Of a stretch of DNA of 5,949 nucleotides, positions 1-5,276 are shown one piece after another. Positions within the stretch are counted from its first letter, which is position 1; each line of letters opens with the position of its first letter. The DNA is from an uncultured Porphyromonadaceae bacterium. GTDB taxonomy: Bacteria > Bacteroidota > Bacteroidia > Bacteroidales > Muribaculaceae. The translations under genes were made by a program, and so were the position numbers. The stretch spans positions 1 through 5,949 of the forward strand of contig CAJJOO010000104.1 in NCBI GenBank assembly GCA_905193395.1. The letters run 5' to 3'. The notes under the pieces are model-generated. The model saw only the letters and a list, made by a program, of their open reading frames with translations, did not search any database and had not been told where the DNA came from.

Positions 1-141
1 TTGGAATTTTTCAAGGTCCATTTCGAGGGCTTCTTCGGCGCTGTATGCTGTCTCGACTTGAAAGCCTTCCTTTTCGAGATTGTATTTAAGTATCTCGCAT
101 ACTGATTCTTCGTCGTCGATTACAAGTATTCTTTCACGCAT
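1..141 (-). CDS. Response regulator, OmpR/PhoB-type, N-terminal part (truncated by window edge)
   Basis: This is the first 47 residues of a two-component response regulator, read leftward from an ATG at 141-139. The protein begins MRERILVIDDEESVCEILKY. It shows the receiver-domain hallmark: a hydrophobic first beta strand (ILVI) followed by the acidic pair D9-D10, which binds Mg2+ with the phospho-acceptor Asp. The first helix (about residues 12-26) and the EGFQVETAYSAEEAL segment are typical of receiver domains. The phospho-acceptor Asp (expected near residue 53) and any DNA-binding domain lie beyond the left edge, so the OmpR/PhoB assignment rests on N-terminal resemblance only. Receiver domains accept phosphate from a partner histidine kinase, which is not in the window. 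The upstream gap carries PhoB/PhoP-like direct repeats on both sides of a palindrome, consistent with autoregulation (inference). The family call is secure; the regulon is not known. Confidence 0.88.
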   Translation of the reverse strand, partial: MRERILVIDDEESVCEILKYNLEKEGFQVETAYSAEEALEMDLEKFQ

Positions 142-183
142 TATGAGACTTGATTGGTATGGTTTGTTTATATTCTGTTGGTG

Positions 184-193
184 TAAAATTATA
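184..193 (-). promoter_or_regulatory. Possible -7/-10 element for the response-regulator gene
   Basis: On the - strand 193 to 184 reads TATAATTTTA. This contains TAATTTTA, a one-off match to the Bacteroidota -7 consensus TAnnTTTG, and an exact TATAAT. It would give a leader of roughly 35-40 nt before the ATG at 141. No convincing TTTG -33 element sits upstream. Instead a TTAAC-type repeat box ends 21 nt upstream, which would fit an activator-dependent promoter. The call is tentative because the gap is AT-rich. Confidence 0.35.
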
Positions 194-214
194 AAAAAAC
201 GGGTTTTCGATAAA

Positions 215-229
215 GTTAAAATCCGTTAA
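215..229 (-). promoter_or_regulatory. Candidate regulator box, leftward copy (TTAAC direct repeat)
   Basis: On the - strand 229 to 215 reads TTAACGGATTTTAAC, two TTAAC-like half-sites repeated about one helical turn apart. It matches the rightward copy at 251-266 in 14 of 15 aligned positions, with a one-base gap. Tandem half-sites on one DNA face are the usual binding architecture of OmpR/PhoB-family regulators. The Bacillus PhoP box is TTAACA-like repeats with about 5-bp spacing (established knowledge). Binding by the adjacent regulator is inferred. Confidence 0.5.
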
Positions 230-239
230 TGTAATAACT

Positions 240-249
240 GTTCGCGAAC
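240..249. repeat. Perfect 10-bp palindrome GTTCGCGAAC
   Basis: GTTCGCGAAC is its own reverse complement. It lies between the two oppositely oriented TTAAC boxes, abutting the right-hand one. It could be a dimeric operator for a second regulator. A chance origin cannot be excluded for a single 10-bp palindrome, but its GC-containing core stands out in an AT-rich gap. Confidence 0.5.
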
Positions 250-250
250 T

Positions 251-266
251 TTAACAGGATTGTAAC
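251..266 (+). promoter_or_regulatory. Candidate regulator box, rightward copy (TTAAC/GTAAC direct repeat)
   Basis: TTAACAGGATTGTAAC consists of half-sites TTAACA (251-256) and GTAACG (262-267) separated by 5 bp, an 11-bp repeat period. This is the arrangement of PhoB/PhoP-type boxes. It ends 10 nt before the TATAATTG element at 277, close to the place a Pho box takes in PhoB-activated promoters, where it replaces the -35 element. The mirrored copy lies at 229-215. Ownership by the neighbouring response regulator is inference. Confidence 0.5.
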
Positions 267-276
267 GTTCTAAGAG

Positions 277-284
277 TATAATTG
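277..284 (+). promoter_or_regulatory. Possible -7 element of a rightward promoter (TATAATTG)
   Basis: TATAATTG matches the Bacteroidota TAnnTTTG -7 consensus at all but one fixed position and also contains TATAAT. Transcription would start near 290 and run rightward to the hairpin at 367-410. No good TTTG -33 element is present at the usual spacing; the TTAAC box at 251-266 occupies that zone. The element is bracketed by an inverted repeat, GTTCTA (267-272) and TAGAAC (291-296). Confidence 0.4.
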
Positions 285-289
285 CTTTA

Positions 290-417
290 ATAGAACAATG
301 TTTTCATGGTATTAGATTTAAGGTTATAGTACGACCACAACTGCTTGGGTTAAGTCGTTGGGTTACAAACCGCCGCAGCGTGCTCGAAGGAGCATTTGCC
401 GCGGCGGTTTTGTTTTT
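290..417 (+). ncRNA. Candidate small RNA ending in an intrinsic terminator
   Basis: This is a proposed rightward transcript in the gap between two leftward genes, from a start near 290 (inferred from TATAATTG at 277-284) to the T-tract ending at 417. No protein of useful length is encoded: ATGs at 298 and 306 open only 5- and 7-codon frames. Visible structure includes a 5-bp hairpin ACGAC (331-335)/GTCGT (354-358), a tandem 8-bp repeat TTGGGTTA (345-352 and 358-365), and the terminator hairpin. It does not carry recognisable SRP RNA, tmRNA, RNase P or riboswitch motifs. Its existence rests on promoter-like and terminator-like signals alone. The alternative is that the hairpin simply ends apbE transcription from the other side. 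Confidence 0.38.
367..417 (+). terminator. Strong two-tier intrinsic terminator, rightward (perhaps bidirectional)
   Basis: The outer stem is a perfect 10-bp pair, AAACCGCCGC (367-376) with GCGGCGGTTT (401-410). Inside it a second hairpin pairs TGCTC (381-385) with GAGCA (390-394) around a GAAG tetraloop. The T-tract TTTTGTTTTT follows on the + strand (408-417). Read leftward, the stem begins 26 nt past the apbE stop but is followed only by TTTGTAACC, a poor U-tract. The signal therefore favours a rightward transcript, although it may also stop apbE mRNA. Confidence 0.72.
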
Positions 418-435
418 CGGCCGTCACGGGGGGCC

Positions 436-1410
436 TCAGTCTATTTTGAAAGACGAGAGCGTGGCTGTAGAGTCTCCGCGGGCCACAAGGAGGATATAGT
501 CGACCTCTGGGAGCGAGCGCAGCATGGCGATGGCGCTGTCGGGTTGCATGGCCATGGCGGCTGTGGCGAGGGCGTCGGCCCGCAGGCATGTCGGGGCAAT
601 GACGGTGGCGCTCAGGGTGGGCCGGTGCGCAGGATAGCCCGTCAGAGGGTCGATGGTGTGGCCGTAGCGTGAGCCGTCCGGCCGCACGCGGAAGTTGCGG
701 TAGTTGCCCGATGTGGCCACGCTGCGGTCGCCGGGGCTGATGACGCAGAGGGCGTCCCGGCCGGGCTGTTCAGCAGCGGGCGAGTCAATCTGTATTCGCC
801 AGGGTTTTCCGGACGGGTTCAGCCCGAGGCAGCGGATTTCACCGCCGATTTCCACCATCATGTCGGTGGCGCCGCAGGCGGCAAGGGCGCCGGCCACGCA
901 GTCCACACCGTAGCCCTTGGCGATGGCGGCGAAGTCGAACTTCATAGAGTCGACGCTGCAAACCAGGGTGTCGCCGTTCAGCGCGGTCTTGCCGAGGCCG
1001 ACCCGGCAGAGAACGGCGGCGACAGTCGCCGAGTCGGGCGACGGCAGATTGCCGTCAGGTCCGAAGCCCCAAAGGTTGACCAGCGGGCCGACGGTGGGGT
1101 CGAAACGTCCGCCGCTGAGGCGGTTGACTGTCGCTGATTCTCGGAAGACGCAGGCAAACATGGAGTCGACCGTGCAGGTTTCACCGCGGTTGACCGCGGA
1201 AAGCAGCGAGGCGGGATTGAAGGCCGAGAGAGAGCGGTCGACCGCCGCTATGGTGGCGATGATGGTGTCGGAGAGGTCGCGGTCGGCCCGATAGGTGATA
1301 TGGTATGTAGTACCCCAGGCCGCACCGGAGCATTGGCGGTAGGATTGCCTCGGAGTGCAGCCGCAGAGGGTGGCGACAAGCAGAAAAAGGGAGATGAAAA
1401 GACGGGACAT
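436..1410 (-). CDS. apbE: FAD:protein FMN transferase, ApbE family lipoprotein
   Basis: The product is 324 aa. ApbE proteins hydrolyse FAD and attach FMN covalently, through a phosphoester bond, to Ser/Thr of extracytoplasmic redox proteins such as NqrB/NqrC and RnfD/RnfG (family knowledge). The N-terminus has a lipoprotein signal: hydrophobic residues 4-15, then lipobox LCGC with the acylated Cys at 18. Conserved blocks in order are GTTYHITY (33-40), FNPASLLSAVN (64-74), GRFDPTVGPLVNLWGFG (101-117), AIAKGYGVD (162-170), VEIGGE (186-191), ATSGNY (232-237), HTIDPLTG (251-258) and RADALATA (277-284), in which D279 and T283 match the Mg2+-binding motif. All key blocks are intact and the length is normal. 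The ATG at 1410 is preferred; an in-frame TTG at 1437 would overlap the putative promoter and push the signal peptide inward. It appears to be a single-gene unit. Its flavoprotein target is not in the window. Confidence 0.95.
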   Translation of the reverse strand: MSRLFISLFLLVATLCGCTPRQSYRQCSGAAWGTTYHITYRADRDLSDTIIATIAAVDRSLSAFNPASLLSAVNRGETCTVDSMFACVFRESATVNRLSGGRFDPTVGPLVNLWGFGPDGNLPSPDSATVAAVLCRVGLGKTALNGDTLVCSVDSMKFDFAAIAKGYGVDCVAGALAACGATDMMVEIGGEIRCLGLNPSGKPWRIQIDSPAAEQPGRDALCVISPGDRSVATSGNYRNFRVRPDGSRYGHTIDPLTGYPAHRPTLSATVIAPTCLRADALATAAMAMQPDSAIAMLRSLPEVDYILLVARGDSTATLSSFKID

Positions 1411-1434
1411 TGCGGATGGATGGTTTGGTTGGTG

Positions 1435-1442
1435 CAAAGGTA
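1435..1442 (-). promoter_or_regulatory. apbE promoter -7 element (TACCTTTG)
   Basis: On the - strand 1442 to 1435 reads TACCTTTG, an exact match to the Bacteroidota -7 consensus TAnnTTTG. The leader before the ATG at 1410 would be only about 20 nt. A -33 TTTG at 19-21 bp spacing is not evident, so the call rests on the -7 box and its position. It also argues against the TTG start at 1437. Confidence 0.6.
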
Positions 1443-1468
1443 CGGAAAAGTAGCGTTATTTTGCCCGG

Positions 1469-1501
1469 ATTGGTGATATTGATTAATTTTTTGTAACTTT
1501 G
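1469..1501 (+). promoter_or_regulatory. Promoter of the rightward five-gene operon
   Basis: TAACTTTG at 1494-1501 is an exact match to the Bacteroidota -7 consensus. ATTG at 1469-1472 supplies a partial -33 (TTTG) element at 21 bp spacing, within the usual 19-21 bp. Transcription would begin near 1508, giving a leader of about 25 nt before the ATG at 1533. The leader AACATAAAAAACAGACTGAA has no clear Shine-Dalgarno, as is common in this phylum, and is too short for a riboswitch. Confidence 0.7.
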
Positions 1502-1532
1502 CTTTTAAATATAACATAAAAAACAGACTGAA

Positions 1533-2141
1533 ATGATTCAATATATACTGACACCCGCAGCGGACCGCAGTATCCCCGAACTGGTGCAGGGCGCCATTTC
1601 CGGCGGTTGCGGCTGGATTGACATTGATTTTACCGATATGCCGGACGACGAACTGCGCGGCATTCTGGTGCCCGAGGTAGTGGAACTGTGCCGTGAATCG
1701 GGAACGTTCCTGACGGTGCGCGACCGTCCCGACCTGGCCCGCGAGGCCGGGCTGCACGGCGTGTCGCTGTCGCGTGGCTACTGGCTGAAACATGCCGGCG
1801 AGACGCCGCTGACCATGCGCGAGAACCTCGGCCCGGAGGCTGTGATAGGCATCGAGACCTCCGATGTTTCGTCGATGGAAATGCTGAAAGCCGCCGATGT
1901 CGATTATGTGCTGACGCCGCCTGCGATGACAGCGTCGGCCAGGCGTGAATTTGTTGCGGCCGTACGTCAGGCTGGTTTCGACCGCATGCCGCTGGTGGCC
2001 TGCGGAGGCATCACCCCGGAAAATGTGGCGGCCGTGCTGGACGATGGCTTCAATGGCGTGGCCGTAGGACGGTATATCACCGAATCCGAGGACCCCGGGG
2101 ATGCCGTGGAACAGATTATCGAAGCAATCTCCCGGCGATGA
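1533..2141 (+). CDS. Thiamine-phosphate-synthase-like (ThiE/TenI superfamily) TIM-barrel protein, probably not a canonical ThiE
   Basis: The product is 202 aa, the usual ThiE length. True ThiE joins HMP-pyrophosphate and thiazole phosphate to make thiamine phosphate. The fold signature is clear: ILTPAA at the first strand, FLTVRDRPDLA (59-69), HGVSLS (75-80), VIGIETSD (104-111), DYVLTPPAMT (124-133), and the phosphate-binding end VACGGITPENV (155-165) and GVAVGRYI (175-182). Catalytic positions diverge. The QLR-x-K block is absent, ND is replaced by R63-D64, the GVHLGQxD Mg2+ segment reads GVSLSRGYW, the GVSxH Ser becomes Glu in GIETSD, and the TxTK motif is missing after PAM. Only the C-terminal phosphate-binding glycines are kept well. 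No other thiamine gene is nearby. It heads the operon and its stop overlaps the next start (ATGA). It may bind a phosphate ligand with another role; that is inference, so no symbol is given. Confidence 0.8.
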   Translation: MIQYILTPAADRSIPELVQGAISGGCGWIDIDFTDMPDDELRGILVPEVVELCRESGTFLTVRDRPDLAREAGLHGVSLSRGYWLKHAGETPLTMRENLGPEAVIGIETSDVSSMEMLKAADVDYVLTPPAMTASARREFVAAVRQAGFDRMPLVACGGITPENVAAVLDDGFNGVAVGRYITESEDPGDAVEQIIEAISRR

Positions 2142-3178
2142 ATCCACAATTGCGCGGCACACTGCTTAAGGCTGTAATTCCGGCCGTTATAGGAATCGGA
2201 GTTGTGGCATGGCTGTTTGTCGACGATTTCAATCCCAAGGCCTGGGACAGCCTGACGCTGAACTGGCGGACCGTCGGAGCGATGCTGGCGGCGCTGGTTT
2301 TCGTGGTCGGACGCGATTTCGGCCTCACGTGGCGTTTCCGCACCATCACCGACGGCCAGTTGAGTTGGAGGCGTGCGCTGAGGGTCGACATAATGTGCGC
2401 CTTTACGTCGGCGATAACGCCGTCGGCCGTGGGCGGCAGCGCCCTGGCCATATTCTATCTGAACCGCGAGGGCGTCAGCGTGGGAAAGGCCACGACCCTG
2501 ACGCTGACCACGCTGTTTCTCGACGAACTGTTCTTCGTGGTTTTCTGCCCGATATTGGTTATGGTGCTTCCGATGGACGCGCTGTTCGGTAAATCCGGCG
2601 GCGACAGCATGCTGATGGACGGAATCCAGGTGGTGTTCTGGCTGGTCTATGCCGGAATCGTGATATGGACGGCCATACTGTTCACGGGCATCCTGGCGCG
2701 GCCCGAATGGCTTGAAAAGGCAGTCACGAAACTGTTCTCGCTGCGGTGGCTGCGCCGCTGGCGCCGCGGTGCCACAGAAATGACCTCGAACATGCGTGCC
2801 ACATCCGATTGGGTAAAGGCGCAGAACAGCCGCTGGTGGCTGAACGTTTTCGGCGCCACGACGCTGTCGTGGTTCTCACGCTATCTTGTGGTAAATGCAT
2901 TGTTCTACGGATTCGTGCCGGCGGCTTCCGGACTCCTGGTTTTCGGACGGCAGTTCGTGGTGTGGGTTGTGCTGATGATAAGTCCCACGCCCGGCGGCAG
3001 CGGCGTCAGCGAGTGGCTGTTCACCACCTACTATGGCGATATGATAGGCGACATGTCGGCCGCATTGGTCATTGCGATGATATGGCGCATACTCAGTTAC
3101 TATATCTACCTGCTGGGCGGTGTGTGCCTGGCGCCCGGTTATTTCAACAGGACAAAGAATAATATCGAAAAACGATGA
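2138..3178 (+). CDS. UPF0104/YbhN-type integral membrane protein (lysylphosphatidylglycerol synthetase TM-region family)
   Basis: The product is 346 aa with about eight hydrophobic segments, including roughly 11-28, 46-58, 124-145, 164-186, 234-260, 268-282 and 307-331. The family hallmarks are present: an ITPSAVGG motif (93-100) followed by AIFYLNREGVS (104-114), then FLDE (127-130), and the late motif SPTPGGSGVSE (282-292) before WRxxSYY (316-322). These match PF03706, whose members include the flippase part of MprF and YbhN-like proteins. No aminoacyl-transferase domain is attached. Family members are thought to move or handle lipids or lipid-linked sugars at the inner membrane; the substrate here is unknown. 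The basic loop 203-211 (RWLRRWRRG) is likely cytoplasmic. The start overlaps the upstream stop by 4 bp, indicating translational coupling. Confidence 0.9.
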   Translation: MNPQLRGTLLKAVIPAVIGIGVVAWLFVDDFNPKAWDSLTLNWRTVGAMLAALVFVVGRDFGLTWRFRTITDGQLSWRRALRVDIMCAFTSAITPSAVGGSALAIFYLNREGVSVGKATTLTLTTLFLDELFFVVFCPILVMVLPMDALFGKSGGDSMLMDGIQVVFWLVYAGIVIWTAILFTGILARPEWLEKAVTKLFSLRWLRRWRRGATEMTSNMRATSDWVKAQNSRWWLNVFGATTLSWFSRYLVVNALFYGFVPAASGLLVFGRQFVVWVVLMISPTPGGSGVSEWLFTTYYGDMIGDMSAALVIAMIWRILSYYIYLLGGVCLAPGYFNRTKNNIEKR

Positions 3179-4521
3179 AAAGATTTACCGCCCTATTCGC
3201 GACGCTGCTGGTCGCCGTCGCTGCAATGTGTTCGCCGCGTGTTTTCGTGCTGACGATAGACGAGGAGATAGACGCCACGGCCTGGAATCACACCCGCAGG
3301 GCAATAGAAGAGATGCGGAAAGACGGCGGGGCGAATCTTTTCCTGGTGCGCCTTAACACCTACGGGGGCGCCGTGGACATGGCCGATTCCATCCGCACGG
3401 CCCTGATGCGGCTGAATGTGCCGACTGCGGCCTATATCGACAACAATGCCGCCTCGGCGGGCGCCCTGATCGCGCTGGCCTGCGACACCGTATATATTGC
3501 TCCCGGAGCCACGATGGGCGCCGCAACAGTGGTGAACGGCCAGGGCGAACCGATGCCCGTCAAGTTCCAGAGTTACTGGAGTTCCGTGATGCGTGCCACG
3601 GCGATGGCCCACGGCAAATATATCCTGCCGGGCGACAGTGTGGCCCGCTGGCGCCGCAACCCCGACCTTGCCGCCGATATGGTGAATCCGGACAAGGCCA
3701 TATCGTTCACGGCCACAGAGGCGGTAGAGGCCGGCATGGCCGACGGAATAGCGGCGTCGCCCGGCGAAGTGCTTGCCAATCTGGGACTTGAAAATGCGCA
3801 TATGGAATATTTCCAGCCGACAGTGACGGACGGCCTGCTCGGCTTTCTGGCGTCGGCGGCAGTGCGTGCCGTGCTGATAATGCTGATTCTCGGCGGCATA
3901 TATATGGAAATGCACACGCCCGGCCTTGGCTTTGCCGCCGCGGTGTCGGTAGTGGCCGCGGTGCTGTATTTCCTGCCCATGATTGTGAGCGGCACGCTTG
4001 CGGCCTGGGTGCTGATACTTTTTATAATCGGAGTGATTCTACTCGCTCTCGAGATATTCGTCATACCCGGTTTCGGCATTGCCGGGATTTCGGGCATCGT
4101 GGCCATCGTGGTCGCACTACTCGGAGCGATGGTACATTCCGACGATGTCAGCGGCTTTGACATGTCGGCGCTGGGACGTTCTTGCGCCGTACTGATATCG
4201 GGCATAGTCCTTGCGGCGGGTGCCGTATGGCTCCTGACCTCGCGCTTCGGCCCTAAACGCCTGCGCGGCACTCTGGAACTGAACCACGAGCAGAAGGTGT
4301 CGCACGGCTATATCGGCGTCGACACTGCACCAGCCCTTGCCGTCGGCGCTTTCGGACAGGCCGTGACCGATTTGCGGCCGGCCGGAAAGGTCGAGGTCGA
4401 CGGCACGGTCTACGACGCCACGTCGACCGGAAACTTCATCCGCCACGGCCGCAGGGTGAAGGTGGTGCGCTACGAGGCCGCACAGTTGTATGTAACAGAA
4501 ATTATACCTGAAGGAAAATGA
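3175..4521 (+). CDS. nfeD: NfeD-family membrane-bound serine protease (long form, ClpP-like plus NfeD domain)
   Basis: The product is 448 aa, the usual length of long-form NfeD. A signal sequence (2-19) precedes a ClpP-like protease domain (about 22-205). It carries the LNTYGGAVDMADSI motif (60-73), the nucleophile Ser94 in NAASAGALIALACD (91-104), and GATMGAA (111-117). By alignment with the archaeal 1510-N protease, whose Ser-Lys dyad lies about 40 residues apart, Lys130 is the likely general base (inference). Five hydrophobic segments follow (about 229-245, 252-271, 275-297, 302-320, 335-355), then a soluble C-terminal beta domain of OB-fold type (about 372-448). The family cleaves membrane proteins, with stomatin in archaea, and is linked to membrane quality control. 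No SPFH/stomatin gene adjoins it here. It overlaps the upstream gene by 4 bp (ATGA). Confidence 0.93.
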   Translation: MKRFTALFATLLVAVAAMCSPRVFVLTIDEEIDATAWNHTRRAIEEMRKDGGANLFLVRLNTYGGAVDMADSIRTALMRLNVPTAAYIDNNAASAGALIALACDTVYIAPGATMGAATVVNGQGEPMPVKFQSYWSSVMRATAMAHGKYILPGDSVARWRRNPDLAADMVNPDKAISFTATEAVEAGMADGIAASPGEVLANLGLENAHMEYFQPTVTDGLLGFLASAAVRAVLIMLILGGIYMEMHTPGLGFAAAVSVVAAVLYFLPMIVSGTLAAWVLILFIIGVILLALEIFVIPGFGIAGISGIVAIVVALLGAMVHSDDVSGFDMSALGRSCAVLISGIVLAAGAVWLLTSRFGPKRLRGTLELNHEQKVSHGYIGVDTAPALAVGAFGQAVTDLRPAGKVEVDGTVYDATSTGNFIRHGRRVKVVRYEAAQLYVTEIIPEGK

Positions 4522-5276
4522 AATTCATAGGAATCATACCGGCGCGCTATGCGTCGACACGTTTCCCGGGCAAGCCCCTGGCGATGCTCGGTGACAAGAC
4601 AATGATACAGCGCGTCTACGAGAGGGCCGGCATTGCACTCGACGATGTGATTGTGGCAACCGATGACGACCGCATCTTCGATGCCGTGAAGGGTTTCGGA
4701 GGCAGGGCCGTGATGACGTCGGCCTCGCACCGCAGCGGCACGGATCGCTGTTACGAGGCCTTCGTGAAGTCCGGCTCTGATGCTGATGTGGTGATAAATA
4801 TCCAGGGCGACGAACCCTTTATCGACCCGCGGCAGATTGAGGCGCTGAAATCGTGCTTTGCTGCGCCCGGAGTGGAGATTGCCACCCTGCTGCGCCGCTT
4901 TGACCCCAAGCGCGGTTACGACGCCCTGGCCGACCCCAACACGCCGAAAGTGGTGACGGACAACAACGACGACGCCATATATTTCTCGCGCAGCGTCATT
5001 CCATACGTGCGCGGCAAGGAGACCTCGCAGTGGCCCGGCGCAACGGAGTATTTCACCCATGTGGGCCTTTACGGATACCGCAGCGAGACCTTGAGCCGCC
5101 TGGTGGCGCTGCCGCAGTCGTCGCTCGAACTGGCCGAGTCGCTCGAACAACTGCGCTGGTTGCAGAACGGCTATAAGATTCGCACGGCCGTGACCGATTG
5201 CGAGACCATAGGAATCGACACGCCGGCCGACCTTGAAGCGGCAATCGAACTTATAAAATCGCAGGACCGTGGTTGA
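4518..5276 (+). CDS. kdsB: 3-deoxy-manno-octulosonate cytidylyltransferase (CMP-Kdo synthetase)
   Basis: The product is 252 aa, the standard KdsB length. It activates Kdo with CTP to form CMP-Kdo and pyrophosphate in the cytoplasm, supplying Kdo for the inner core of lipopolysaccharide. All signature blocks are present: the nucleotide-binding loop IPARYASTRFPGKPL (7-21), VATDDDRI (46-53), HRSGTDR (71-77), the Mg2+-binding NIQGDEPF (94-101, D98), HVGLYGYR (181-188), LELAESLEQLRWL (203-215) and IGIDTPADLE (231-240, D234 second metal ligand). Nothing is missing. GAAGGAAA immediately before the ATG gives a fair Shine-Dalgarno. The start overlaps the nfeD stop by 4 bp. Of the operon's genes this has the most certain function. 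Confidence 0.97.
   Translation: MKFIGIIPARYASTRFPGKPLAMLGDKTMIQRVYERAGIALDDVIVATDDDRIFDAVKGFGGRAVMTSASHRSGTDRCYEAFVKSGSDADVVINIQGDEPFIDPRQIEALKSCFAAPGVEIATLLRRFDPKRGYDALADPNTPKVVTDNNDDAIYFSRSVIPYVRGKETSQWPGATEYFTHVGLYGYRSETLSRLVALPQSSLELAESLEQLRWLQNGYKIRTAVTDCETIGIDTPADLEAAIELIKSQDRG

Noticed and set aside
367..410. Resemblance of the GAAG-loop hairpin to the SRP RNA tip
   Set aside because: The conserved GGAAGCAGC-type asymmetric internal loop is missing, and the structure fits an intrinsic terminator better.
358..672. + strand open frame of 104 codons starting at the terminator
   Set aside because: It begins with TTG inside the repeat before the terminator hairpin, reads through the hairpin, and is antisense to conserved ApbE sequence.
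1411..1437. Upstream TTG start for ApbE at 1437
   Set aside because: It would put nine polar residues before the signal peptide and overlaps the TACCTTTG promoter element. The ATG at 1410 gives a normal lipoprotein signal.
1502..1532. Possible TPP riboswitch before the ThiE-like gene
   Set aside because: The leader is only about 25-30 nt and has none of the conserved CUGAGA-type TPP aptamer motifs.
1248..2162. Long - strand open frame of 304 codons spanning the apbE 5' end, the divergent promoters and the ThiE-like gene
   Set aside because: It crosses two exact promoter elements and runs antisense to a conserved barrel protein. It is compositionally odd (His/Arg/Gln-rich) with no domain signature.
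3193..4271. Overlapping - strand open frames of 230-240 codons opposite nfeD
   Set aside because: They are antisense shadows of a gene with complete protease and membrane features; their products lack any recognisable motif.
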